Origin: Hydrogenophaga sp.
Lineage (GTDB): Bacteria; Pseudomonadota; Gammaproteobacteria; Burkholderiales; Burkholderiaceae_C
Length of the DNA stretch: 64,000 nt
Direction of reading: 5' to 3'
Assembly: GCF_025699295.1 (NCBI RefSeq)
Contig: NZ_JAILWB010000003.1
Span: 124,001 to 188,000 of the forward strand
In this document: positions 25,502 to 33,132 of the stretch, piece after piece
Layout of the letters: each line of letters opens with the position of its first letter
How positions within the stretch are numbered: position 1 is the first letter of the stretch
Notes under the pieces: generated by a model
The model's input: only the letters and a program-made list of their open reading frames with translations
Databases searched by the model: none
Told to the model about the DNA's origin: nothing
Made by a program: the position numbers and the translations under genes

Positions 25502-25518
25502 ATGACATTGAGTGTCAT
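25502..25518. promoter_or_regulatory. Inverted repeat in the divergent NAD(P)-binding/LysR promoter
   Basis: ATGACA TTGAG TGTCAT is a 6-bp perfect inverted repeat with a 5-base spacer, 33 bases upstream of the reductase start and 61 before the LysR start. Its position in a divergent LysR intergenic region makes it a good candidate for the regulator's binding site. Confidence 0.45.
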
Positions 25519-25579
25519 ACCTACATAAGATCGGCGGTAGACCGCGAATTCAGCTTTCTTTTTGTAGAAAAACTAACAA

Positions 25580-26494
25580 ATGAACGAGACCGCCGCCTGG
25601 ACGGACAAGCTCAAGCGCATGGCCCTGTTCGCCGAGATCGTCGACAGCGGCTCGATCAGCGCCGCGGCGCGGCGCGTGGGCAGCACGCCTTCGGCCGTGA
25701 GCCAGCAACTGCGCCTGCTGGAAGAGGCGCTGGGCCTGGTGCTGCTGCACCGATCCACGCGCCGCATCACGCTCACCGAGGCGGGCGCGCGCTACTACCC
25801 GGCCTGCGCCGCGATGGTGGCCCAGGCCCGCAGCGCCGACCAGGCGCTGGAGCGCCTGCGCGACGAGCCCGAGGGCGAGCTGCGTCTGGCCGCGCCGATC
25901 GGCTTCGGCGAGCTGCTGGCGACGGCGCTGGAGCCGCTGCGTCGCCACCCGCGCCTGCACCTGCACCTGTTGCTGGACGACACGCCGATCGACCTGATCG
26001 CCGAGCGCGTCGACCTGGCCCTGCGCGTGGGCCGCTTCACCGACTCGTCACTGGTGGCGCGCCGGCTCGGTGAGTTGCAACGCCAGCTGTGCGCCGCGCC
26101 GCGCTACCTGGCCGAACGCGGCTGGCCGCGCCGGCCGGACGAGCTGGAGGGGCACGAGTGGCTGGGGCTGCCACCACGCGGCGGCCTGACCGACAGCCTG
26201 CTGCTGCAGGGGCCGCAGGGCGAGCGCGAAGAGGTGCGGGTGCAGGCGCGCGTGCTGGCCACGCAGGTGACGGCGCTGCAGGCCATGGCGGTGGCGGGCT
26301 GGGGCCTGTACGCGGGCATGGCCGATGACGTGCGCGCGCCCATGGCGGCGGGCCACCTGGTGCCGGTGCTGCCGGACTGGCGGCTGGAGCCGGCGGCGGT
26401 GTTCGCCGTCACGCCCCGGCGCGACGACCAGCCCGCCAAGGTGCGGCACGCGCTGCAGGCACTGCAGGACCATTTCGCGGCAGGCTCGGGCTGA
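25580..26494 (+). CDS. LysR family transcriptional regulator
   Basis: A 304-residue LysR protein. The N-terminal helix-turn-helix covers roughly residues 13-70 (FAEIVDSGSISAAARRVGST, PSAVSQQLRLLEEALG, HRSTRRITLTEAG), followed by a two-lobed effector domain beginning near residue 95 (GELRLAAPIGFGELL). The effector half has the text of the broad group that controls neighbouring oxidoreductases (VDLALRVGRFTDSSLVARRL). It is divergent from the NAD(P)-binding protein, which is its most probable target. Confidence 0.92.
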   Translation: MNETAAWTDKLKRMALFAEIVDSGSISAAARRVGSTPSAVSQQLRLLEEALGLVLLHRSTRRITLTEAGARYYPACAAMVAQARSADQALERLRDEPEGELRLAAPIGFGELLATALEPLRRHPRLHLHLLLDDTPIDLIAERVDLALRVGRFTDSSLVARRLGELQRQLCAAPRYLAERGWPRRPDELEGHEWLGLPPRGGLTDSLLLQGPQGEREEVRVQARVLATQVTALQAMAVAGWGLYAGMADDVRAPMAAGHLVPVLPDWRLEPAAVFAVTPRRDDQPAKVRHALQALQDHFAAGSG

Positions 26495-26611
26495 CACGTC
26501 ACGTGCAGTCTCGCAGGGGACTGGAACGGGGCCCGCACCGGGGCCAACCCGCTTTCATGCGGCATGCGCTTGCGCTAAGTTGCGCAGCTTCATCCCATCA
26601 GGAGACAGACC

Positions 26612-27607
26612 ATGCGCGCCACCCCGACCTCCACGAAACGCCGCCAACTGCTGAGCGCCGCCGCCGCCACAGTTGCGGCACCGGTGCTGCTGCCCGCGGG
26701 CGCCTGGGCGCAGGACAAGTTCCCGTCGCGTCCGATCACGCTGATCGCGCCCTGGCCCGCCGGTGGCAGCAGCGACGGCGTGATGCGCGCCATCGCCAAG
26801 AGCGCCAGCACGGCGCTGGGCGTGCCGGTGATCGTGGAGAACAAGCCCGGCGTGGGCGGCACGCTGGGTGCCAGCGCGATGGTGCAGGCCAAGCCCGACG
26901 GCTACACCCTTACGCAGTTGCCGCTGGGCATCTACCGCCTGCCGCACATGCAGACCATGCCGTTCGACCCGGTGAAGGACCTCACGCACATCGTCTGCCT
27001 GACCGGCTACACCTTCGGCATCGCCTGCACCGCCGACGCGCCGTTCAAGACCCTCAAGGACATGGTGGCTTATGCCAAGGCCAACCCCGGCAAGCTGGAG
27101 TACGGCCACACCGGCACCGGCACCACGCCGCACCTGGCCGTCGAGGAGTTCAGCGAGAAGGCGGGCATCCAGCTCAACCCGATTCCCTACAAGGGCTCGG
27201 CCGAGATCATGCAGGCCATCCTCGGGGGCCACATCCGCATGATGAGCGGCACCACCGAGTTCGCGCCGCACGTGCAGAGCGGCAAGCTGCGCCTGCTCGC
27301 CACGCTCGGCAGCCAGCGCAACAAGGCGTTTGCCGACGTGCCCACGGTGAAGGAAAGCGGTTGGGACACGATCAGCGAATCGCCGTTCGGCATTGGTGGC
27401 CCGAAGAACATGGACCCGGCCGTGGTGAAGGTCCTGCACGATGCCTTCAAGTCCACGCTGGACGACCCGGAACTCAAGGCCGCGCTGGACAAGTTCTACC
27501 AGCCAACGATCTACATGAGCACCGCCGACTACACGGCGTATGCAGCGCGCACCTTTGCGGCGGAGAAAAAGACGATCGAGCGGCTGGGACTGAGCAAGAA
27601 GAGTTGA
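26612..27607 (+). CDS. Bug family tripartite tricarboxylate transporter receptor (TctC type)
   Basis: A 331-residue periplasmic binding protein. The signal region (KRRQLLSAAAATVAAPVLLP, cleavage after AWAQ, about residue 34) carries a twin arginine and may use Tat. The mature protein opens FPSRPITLIAPWPAGGSSDG, followed by GVPVIVENKPGVGGTLGA, PYKGSAEIMQAILGGHI and PTVKESGWD, which are the standard Bug landmarks. Bug receptors bind carboxylic acids through water-mediated contacts. No TctA/TctB membrane subunits are nearby, the common orphan state in Burkholderiales. It ends where a dispersed repeat begins. Confidence 0.93.
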   Translation: MRATPTSTKRRQLLSAAAATVAAPVLLPAGAWAQDKFPSRPITLIAPWPAGGSSDGVMRAIAKSASTALGVPVIVENKPGVGGTLGASAMVQAKPDGYTLTQLPLGIYRLPHMQTMPFDPVKDLTHIVCLTGYTFGIACTADAPFKTLKDMVAYAKANPGKLEYGHTGTGTTPHLAVEEFSEKAGIQLNPIPYKGSAEIMQAILGGHIRMMSGTTEFAPHVQSGKLRLLATLGSQRNKAFADVPTVKESGWDTISESPFGIGGPKNMDPAVVKVLHDAFKSTLDDPELKAALDKFYQPTIYMSTADYTAYAARTFAAEKKTIERLGLSKKS

Positions 27608-27713
27608 GCTCCCACGCTCCACCGCTGCACGGGTCGCTGCCCCCCCGAGCGGGTTGATCCGGCTTGGGGCGGCCCGGCGCCGGATCGTTGAGCCCCCACG
27701 CTCCGCCGCTGCA
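27607..27713. repeat. Dispersed GC-rich repeat, one full and one partial copy
   Basis: Bases 27607-27674 read on the minus strand as GGCCGCCCCAAG, a variable middle, GGGGGGCAGCGACCCG and GCAGCGGTGGAGCGTGGGAG. A partial second copy (GCAGCGGCGGAGCGTGGGGG) lies at 27691-27713. A closely similar 70-bp unit sits in frame inside the gene at 29768. The element separates the convergent Bug receptor and EamA genes and may fold as a terminator-like structure. Confidence 0.8.
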
Positions 27714-27715
27714 GG

Positions 27716-28618
27716 TCAGCGACGGCTCACCAGCACGATGCCCACTGCCACGCCGGCCAGGGCCACCACCAGCTGCGGCGTGAGCGGCTCGCCCAGCAGC
27801 ACCACGCCGAAGACCAGCGCGAACACGGGGGTGAGGAAGGTGAAGGTGGACATCTGCGTGGCCGGGTAGTGGCGCAGCATCCACATCCAGGTGAGGTAAC
27901 TCGCGAACGCGCCCACCACCGTCTGCAGGCCGATGGAGGTCCAGGCGCGCGCCGAGTAGTCGAGCGACCAGGCCTCGCCCAGCGCGAGCGAAACCAGTGG
28001 CGCGACCGCCGCAGTGACCGCTACCTGGTAGAACAGCGTCTTCTCGGCGCTGGCGGTGGACAACACGGTGGAGCGGATCGTCAGCGTGGTCAGGCCCCAG
28101 AGCGTGCCGGCTGCCAGCGCCATCGCATCGCCCAGCCATTGCCCGGCCACGGGCGAGCTGTGCATGAAGCCCTCGCTGAAGGCCAGCGCGACGGCGGCGA
28201 ACGCGATCACCAGGCCGGTCCACTGTATGCGTCGCAAACGTTCACCAGGTACCACGCGCGGCAGCAGCAGCGCCACCACGAAAGGGCTGGTGTACAGGAA
28301 CACCGTGAGGCGCGAGGCGCTGGTGTGCAGCAGACCAAGGTAGATGAAGGCGAACTCGCCGGCGAACAGCGTGCCCGCGAGCAGCCCGGCCTTGAAGGTG
28401 CCGTCGCGCGCGAACAGTGGCACACCGCGTGCCATGCACCACAGCCAGATCAGCGCCGCCGCACCCCAGAAGCGCAGCGAGGCCTGCCACAGCGGGGGCA
28501 CTTCGTCCACCGTGTCCTTGATCAGGATCTGCTGAAAGCCCCAGAAAGCACAGCACACCACGAGCAGGGTGATGGCGAGGGAATCGAGGTGCGTCTTGCG
28601 TTCGGCCAGTGAGGTCAT
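27716..28618 (-). CDS. EamA/DMT family transporter
   Basis: A 300-residue inner-membrane protein with ten hydrophobic segments in two repeated halves of five, the EamA (drug/metabolite transporter) plan. Segment 1 is ITLLVVCCAFWGFQQILIK, with ASLRFWGAAALIWLW, LLAGTLFAGEFAFIYLGLLH, WLGDAMALAAGTLWGLTT and VFALVFGVVLLGEPLTPQL following; the GE(P/R) text before the last helix is typical. Such proteins usually export amino acids, metabolites or drugs. It stands alone between repeat DNA and a MarR gene on the same strand. Substrate unknown. Confidence 0.9.
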   Translation of the reverse strand: MTSLAERKTHLDSLAITLLVVCCAFWGFQQILIKDTVDEVPPLWQASLRFWGAAALIWLWCMARGVPLFARDGTFKAGLLAGTLFAGEFAFIYLGLLHTSASRLTVFLYTSPFVVALLLPRVVPGERLRRIQWTGLVIAFAAVALAFSEGFMHSSPVAGQWLGDAMALAAGTLWGLTTLTIRSTVLSTASAEKTLFYQVAVTAAVAPLVSLALGEAWSLDYSARAWTSIGLQTVVGAFASYLTWMWMLRHYPATQMSTFTFLTPVFALVFGVVLLGEPLTPQLVVALAGVAVGIVLVSRR

Positions 28619-28664
28619 GCGCGCGATTGTGCTGGCTTGGCAATGGCCCGGCTGTCGCGGGGGA

Positions 28665-29141
28665 TCAGCGACGCCGTGCCGGGCTGTCCGCCGCCAGTTG
28701 CCGCAGCTGGTGCTTCAGGCGTTGGACCTCCGCCTCGCTCATGCCCGCCAGGGCCCGGGCTTCGTGCGCGCGCGCCTGGCGGATGAGCGGTGTCACCTTT
28801 TTCTGCCCCATCGGTGTGATGGCCACCAGGGTACGGCGCTGGTCCGTGGGGTCGTCGCGCAGCGCCACCCAGTCCTGCGCCGCCAGGCGCTGCACCAGCT
28901 TGGTCACCGTGGGCTGCTGGCTCAGCACCTCGTGCGCGAGCTGGCCCATGGACATCGGGGGCTGCTGGTTCAGAACGGCGAGCACGCGCCACTCCAGCGA
29001 GCCCAGGCCGGCCGCGCGCACCGCTTCGTCGAAGTTCTTGAACAGCGCGTGATTGGCCTGGCCGAGCAGGTAGCCCAGGTAGTCGTCCACGAACCGCTGG
29101 CTTGCCGGCGGCACCGCGACGCGGGAGGGCGGTTTCTCCAT
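28665..29141 (-). CDS. MarR family transcriptional regulator
   Basis: A 158-residue winged-helix regulator. Dimerisation helix VDDYLGYLLGQANHALFKNF, then EWRVLAVLNQQPPMSMGQLA, the recognition region LSQQPTVTKLVQRLAAQDWV and the wing RDDPTDQRRTLVAIT are standard MarR elements. Start 29141 is the first plausible ATG and lies 17 bases behind the flavin reductase gene, so both share a transcript. In nicotinate and picolinate clusters a MarR protein (NicR/PicR) represses the pathway; the same role is likely here towards the divergent NicX-like operon. Confidence 0.9.
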   Translation of the reverse strand: MEKPPSRVAVPPASQRFVDDYLGYLLGQANHALFKNFDEAVRAAGLGSLEWRVLAVLNQQPPMSMGQLAHEVLSQQPTVTKLVQRLAAQDWVALRDDPTDQRRTLVAITPMGQKKVTPLIRQARAHEARALAGMSEAEVQRLKHQLRQLAADSPARRR

Positions 29142-29158
29142 AGAGGGGGCGCGGCCGC

Positions 29159-29680
29159 TCACAGGGGATGCTCGGCATAGAACCGCCCGCCGTGGAACAG
29201 CAGCGGCGATGCGTCGGCGCGGTGGCGGCAGCGCTCGACCTCGCCGACGAAGATCACATGGTCGCCCTCGGCGTACTGGCTGCGGTTGAAGCACTCGAAG
29301 TGCGCCGCCGCGCCGTCGAGCAGCGGCGCACCGCTCGCACCTTCAATGAAGCCCACGCCGGCCCAGCGGTCGGTGTCTCGCGTGGCAAAGCGCTCGGCCA
29401 GCGCCTGCTGGTCGGCTGCCAGCACGTTGATCGCGTAGTGCAGGCCGTTGGAAAACACCGCCATGGAGCCGGCCAGGCGGGCCAGGCTCCAGAGCACCAG
29501 CGGTGGCGACAGCGAGACCGAGTTGAACGAATTGGCCGTCAGGCCCACCAGTTCGCCGCTGTCGGTGCGCGCGGTCACGATGGTCACACCCGTGGCGAAC
29601 ATGCCCAGCGAGGCGCGGAAATCATGCGCCGAAAAATCGGGGGGGCGGGCCTGGTGGCCGGTGGAGCGGACGGGGGACAT
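29159..29680 (-). CDS. Flavin reductase family protein (reductase of a two-component monooxygenase)
   Basis: A 173-residue protein of the split-barrel flavin reductase family. FRASLGMFATGVTIVTARTD, GLTANSFNSVSLSPPLVLWS and NGLHYAINVLAADQQALAERF are the usual FMN-binding and family stretches, and the C-terminal DHVIFVGEVERC matches too. It would supply reduced flavin to a partner oxygenase. The acyl-CoA-dehydrogenase-like flavoprotein at 31731, encoded divergently three genes away, is the natural candidate. It forms an operon with the marR gene that follows it on the minus strand. Confidence 0.9.
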   Translation of the reverse strand: MSPVRSTGHQARPPDFSAHDFRASLGMFATGVTIVTARTDSGELVGLTANSFNSVSLSPPLVLWSLARLAGSMAVFSNGLHYAINVLAADQQALAERFATRDTDRWAGVGFIEGASGAPLLDGAAAHFECFNRSQYAEGDHVIFVGEVERCRHRADASPLLFHGGRFYAEHPL

Positions 29681-29699
29681 GGTTGGAATTTATATGAAA

Positions 29700-29709
29700 A
29701 TTCATGAAT
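29700..29709. promoter_or_regulatory. Operator candidate between flavin reductase and NicX-like genes
   Basis: ATTCATGAAT is a perfect 10-bp palindrome within an AT-rich island (TTTATATGAAAATTCATGAA) in an otherwise GC-rich 87-bp divergent promoter region. TTTATATGAA reads as an overlapping imperfect half. MarR proteins bind short AT-rich palindromes of this type; the marR gene is in the adjacent operon. Confidence 0.45.
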
Positions 29710-29767
29710 AATGGCAAGGCCGACGCCTGAAACCTGATGGCGTGCGACAACACAAGGAGACCCACAC

Positions 29768-30904
29768 ATGCTGCAGGAGCGGATCGAACCCGCCTGGATC
29801 GACACCTTCGAGACCGTGCTGCGCCGTTGCGCCTTGCAACCCGGAGATACCGTGGCCATTCTCGGTGAAACGCAAAGCCGCCCCGTTCTGGTCGAACTGG
29901 CCCGCCTGGCGGCGGCGCGGTTGGGTGCGCGTGCGTTCATGCTCACCCTGCCTTCGGTGTTCAGCGCGGGCGAGCCCGTGTCGCGCTCCACCGGCGCTTC
30001 TCCCGCGATCCAGCAGCTCGCGCCCGTGGTCGCGGCGCTGGCCGGTTGCACGCTGGTGGTGGACTGCACGGTCGAAGGCCTGATGCACGCGCCCGAGCTG
30101 CCCGCCATCCTCAAGGGCAACGGCACCACACAGCCGCGCATCGTCTACGTGAGCAACGAACACCCCGAGGCGCTGGCGCGCCTGCTGCCAGACGATGCGA
30201 CCGAGGCGCGCGTGAAGGAGCATGTGAAGCGCGTGCGCGGCGCGAAGGCCCTGCGCGTGACCTCGCCCGCCGGCACCGATCTCGCCATCTCGCTGCAGGG
30301 CGCCGTGGTGGGGGGCAACTGGGGCAGCACCACGCGACCGGGCACGCTCACGCACTGGCCCGGAGGCCTGGTGCTGGCCTTTCCCGCGGCCGGCAGCGTC
30401 AACGGCACGCTGGTGCTGGCCGAGGGCGACGTGAACCTGACCTTCAAGCGCTATATCGAGCGCGCGATCACGCTCACCATCGAGAACGACCACGTCACAC
30501 GCATCGACGGTGCGGGCGTGGACGCGGACCTGCTGCGCAGCCACTACGCGGCGTGGGCCGAGCAGGAGGGTTTCGCCGCCGGGCCGCCCCAAGGCGAAAC
30601 AAGCCCCCCTGGGGGGCAGCGACCCGCGCAGCGGCGGAGCGTGGGGGCTCCAGCCTATGCGGTGAGCCACGTGGGCTACGGCCTGAATGCGCAGGCGCGC
30701 TGGGACAGCATGGCGCTGTACGACAAGCGCGACTTCAACGGCACAGAGCTGCGCGCCTTTGCTGGCAACTTTCTCTACAGCACCGGCGCCAACGAGGTCG
30801 CGGGGCGCCACACGCGCGGCCATTTCGACTTTCCCCTGCGCGGTTGCACGGTGCAGCTCGATGGCGCGACCGTGATCGACGCCGGCCGGGTGGTGGCCGC
30901 ATGA
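29768..30904 (+). CDS. NicX-like 2,5-dihydroxypyridine 5,6-dioxygenase / aminopeptidase-fold protein
   Basis: A 378-residue protein of the M29-aminopeptidase-like fold (COG2309), which contains the ring-cleaving dioxygenase NicX. Recognisable parts: PGDTVAILGETQSRPVLVEL, VDCTVEGLMHAPELP, ISLQGAVVGGNWGSTTRPG, WPGGLVLAFPAAGSVNGTLV and the histidine-rich SHVGYGLN and RHTRGHFDFPL near the C-terminus. NicX proteins are about 350 residues; the surplus is a 24-codon in-frame repeat at residues 272-295. The stop overlaps the next ATG, coupling it to a NicD-like hydrolase. I infer iron-dependent cleavage of a dihydroxypyridine; a peptidase role cannot be excluded. Confidence 0.8.
   Translation: MLQERIEPAWIDTFETVLRRCALQPGDTVAILGETQSRPVLVELARLAAARLGARAFMLTLPSVFSAGEPVSRSTGASPAIQQLAPVVAALAGCTLVVDCTVEGLMHAPELPAILKGNGTTQPRIVYVSNEHPEALARLLPDDATEARVKEHVKRVRGAKALRVTSPAGTDLAISLQGAVVGGNWGSTTRPGTLTHWPGGLVLAFPAAGSVNGTLVLAEGDVNLTFKRYIERAITLTIENDHVTRIDGAGVDADLLRSHYAAWAEQEGFAAGPPQGETSPPGGQRPAQRRSVGAPAYAVSHVGYGLNAQARWDSMALYDKRDFNGTELRAFAGNFLYSTGANEVAGRHTRGHFDFPLRGCTVQLDGATVIDAGRVVAA
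30582..30651. repeat. Dispersed repeat inserted in frame in the NicX-like gene
   Basis: This 70-bp stretch begins GGCCGCCCCAAGG and ends GCAGCGACCCGCGCAGCGGC, GGAGCGTGGGGGCT. It matches the intergenic repeat at 27607-27713 over both ends. It adds about 24 codons rich in G, P, Q and R, absent from the protein family, without breaking the frame. Confidence 0.8.
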
Positions 30905-31713
30905 TCCCCACCTTCACCACACTGGGCGGCGGATCGACCACGGTGCTGATGTTGCACGGCATTGGTGGCGGCCACCTGGCGTTCGCGCCGCAGGTGGAAA
31001 CGCTGGCGGCCGCGGGCTACCGCGCCGTGGCCTGGGACATGCCGGGTTATGGCCACAGTCCCCCCATCGAGCCCTACACCTTCAAGGGCCTGGCGCAGAG
31101 CTGCATCGACCTCATCGACGCACTTCAGTGCGAGCACGTGGTGCTGGTCGGCCACAGCATGGGCGGCATGGTGGCACAGGAAGTGGTGGCGCGCCGGCCC
31201 GAGCGCGTGAGCCGGCTGGTGCTGTGCGGCACCTCGGCCGCGTTCGGCAAGCGCTCCGACGGGCGCGACGCCGAGGCCTGGGCGAAGCAGTTCGTGAGCC
31301 AGCGCACCGCGCCGCTGGACGCGGGCCAGAGCATGGCCGACGTGGCCAGCCGGCTGGTGCCGCAGATGATCGGCCCCGGCTCGCTGCCCGAAGGCCTGAA
31401 GCTGGCCGAGCACTGCATGGCCAGCGTGCCCGCCGCCACCTACCGGCGCGCGCTCGATTGCCTGGTGACATTCGACCGCCAGGCCGACCTCGCCGGCATC
31501 GGCGTGCCCACGCTGCTCATCGGCGGCGAGTTCGACCGCGTGGCCGCGCCCGCCGTGATGAAGCAGATGGCCGCGACCATCCCTCAGGCGCGCTACGCCG
31601 AGCTGCCCGGCATCGGCCACCTGATGAATCTGGAGGCGCCCGAGGCGTTCGACGGGCTGCTGCTCGACTTCCTGAACCAGCCCGCGCCGGACCGCGCGCG
31701 CGAGACGCACTGA
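30901..31713 (+). CDS. Alpha/beta hydrolase (NicD-like N-formylmaleamate deformylase candidate)
   Basis: A 270-residue alpha/beta-hydrolase. The oxyanion region VLMLHGIGGG, the nucleophile elbow VGHSMGGM (Ser86), an aspartate in GGEFDRVAAP and the histidine in GIGHLMNLEAP give a complete triad. It starts inside the NicX-like stop (ATGA). In nicotinate breakdown NicX opens the ring to N-formylmaleamate and NicD, an alpha/beta-hydrolase encoded nearby, removes formate, so the pairing supports that role here. Maleamate amidase and maleate isomerase, needed later, are not in the window. Confidence 0.85.
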   Translation: MIPTFTTLGGGSTTVLMLHGIGGGHLAFAPQVETLAAAGYRAVAWDMPGYGHSPPIEPYTFKGLAQSCIDLIDALQCEHVVLVGHSMGGMVAQEVVARRPERVSRLVLCGTSAAFGKRSDGRDAEAWAKQFVSQRTAPLDAGQSMADVASRLVPQMIGPGSLPEGLKLAEHCMASVPAATYRRALDCLVTFDRQADLAGIGVPTLLIGGEFDRVAAPAVMKQMAATIPQARYAELPGIGHLMNLEAPEAFDGLLLDFLNQPAPDRARETH

Positions 31714-31730
31714 ACCGCGAGGAGACACCG

Positions 31731-32999
31731 ATGAACATGCCGATGCCCGCCACCCAGGCGCTGGACTTCACCCCTGCCGTGGGCGACATGCCCTTCACGC
31801 CACTGCAGCGCGAACTGCTGGCCCGGGCGCACGCGCTGGGCCGCGACCGTTTCGCCGCGCGCGCCGCGCAGTGGGACCGCGAGGCCAGCTTCCCGTTCGC
31901 CAACTACGAGGACCTGCGCGAGGCCGGTTTCCTCAGGCTCTGCGTGCCCACCGCCCACGGCGGCCTGGGCGCGGACTACACCACCTACATGATGGTGGCG
32001 GCCGAGATCGGCCGCTTCTGCGGCGCCACCGCGCTCACCTGGAACATGCACATCTGCAGCACCATGTGGACGGGTGTGCTGGCCGACGGCATCGCCATGA
32101 CCGATGCGCAGCGCGCCGAGCACCTGGCGCGGCGCGAGCTGCACTTCCGGCGCATCGTCAACGACGGCGCGGTCTATGCGCAGCCCTTCAGCGAAGGCAG
32201 CGCCGCCGCCGCCGGCCGCGCACCCTTCGGCACCACGGCGAAGAAGGTCGACGGCGGCTGGCTGGTCAACGGCCGCAAGATCTTCGCCAGCCTCTCAGGC
32301 GCGGCCGACTACTACGGCATCCTGTGCACCGAGGACAAGGGCGACGAGCACCCGGACGCGCGCGACACGCTCTACATCAGCGTGCCCGCCACCAGCGCGG
32401 GCTTCACCATCAGCGGCGACTGGGACCCGCTGGGCATGCGCGGTACCGTCAGCCGCAACCTCGCGTTCAAGGACGTGTTCGTGAGCGACGCCGAGCAGCT
32501 CATGCCGCGCGGCATCTACTTCAAGGGCGCGCAGACCTGGCCGGCCATGTTCTTCACGCTCTCGCCCACCTACCTCGGGCTGGCGAACGCGGCCTACGAC
32601 TTCACCGTGCAGTACCTGCGCGGCGAAGTGCCCGGGGAGCCACCGGTCAAGCGCCGCCAGTACCCGACCAAGCAGATCGCGGTGGCGCAGATGCGCATCC
32701 AGCTCGAAAACATGAAGAGCATCTTCGCGCGCGCGATCACGGAGGCGAAGCCGAACCCGACCAAGGACGAGAAGCTGCGCCTCTATGCGGCGCACTACAG
32801 CGTGATGGAAGGCGCCAACGACATCGCGCGCTTAGGCCTCCGCACCTGCGGTGGCCAGAGCATGATGAAACACCTGCCGCTGGAGCGCCTGTACCGCGAC
32901 AGCCGCTGCGGCGCGCTCATGCTGCCCTGGACGGCCGAGCTGATCCTTGACCGCATGGGCCGCGAGACGCTGTACGAAGCGGGTGAGCGCGAGGAGTAG
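31731..32999 (+). CDS. Acyl-CoA dehydrogenase-fold flavoprotein, probable two-component monooxygenase
   Basis: A 422-residue protein with the acyl-CoA dehydrogenase plan: helical N-terminus (FPFANYEDLREAGFLRLCVP), middle beta domain (VNGRKIFASLSGAADYYGIL, DPLGMRGTVSRNLAFKDVFV) and helical C-terminus. The region where ordinary dehydrogenases carry the catalytic glutamate reads RDSRCGALMLPWTAEL instead, and the dehydrogenase EGT motif is missing. This fits the flavin-dependent hydroxylases related to HsaA and SfnC, which need a separate flavin reductase, and one is encoded at 29159. GAGGAG precedes the ATG. I infer hydroxylation of the aromatic substrate before NicX-type cleavage. Confidence 0.8.
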   Translation: MNMPMPATQALDFTPAVGDMPFTPLQRELLARAHALGRDRFAARAAQWDREASFPFANYEDLREAGFLRLCVPTAHGGLGADYTTYMMVAAEIGRFCGATALTWNMHICSTMWTGVLADGIAMTDAQRAEHLARRELHFRRIVNDGAVYAQPFSEGSAAAAGRAPFGTTAKKVDGGWLVNGRKIFASLSGAADYYGILCTEDKGDEHPDARDTLYISVPATSAGFTISGDWDPLGMRGTVSRNLAFKDVFVSDAEQLMPRGIYFKGAQTWPAMFFTLSPTYLGLANAAYDFTVQYLRGEVPGEPPVKRRQYPTKQIAVAQMRIQLENMKSIFARAITEAKPNPTKDEKLRLYAAHYSVMEGANDIARLGLRTCGGQSMMKHLPLERLYRDSRCGALMLPWTAELILDRMGRETLYEAGEREE

Positions 33000-33132
33000 G
33001 GGAGCACCCCCCGCGCCGCTGCGTGGCTCCCTCCTCTCTGGTGCGCCTTCGGCGCTGGGAGGGGGCGACGCCTTGGGCCGGCGGAGCCGGACCCTCGGTG
33101 TCTCTGGAGAGGGGCTTGCCTAGAATGCGCCG
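33000..33132. repeat. GC-rich intergenic repeat-like region
   Basis: This gap carries several short inverted pairs: GCGCC TTC GGCGC near 33048, CCGGC GGA GCCGG near 33080, and CTCCCTCC against GGGAGGG. It resembles the dispersed repeats seen elsewhere in the window but is not an evident copy of either. It probably ends transcription from 32999 and contains the promoter of the peptidase gene. Confidence 0.4.

Noticed and set aside
33000..33132. True copy of the 27.6/30.6 kb repeat
   Set aside because: It shares GC-rich hairpins but not the GGGGGGCAGCGACCCG core, so I list it only as repeat-like.
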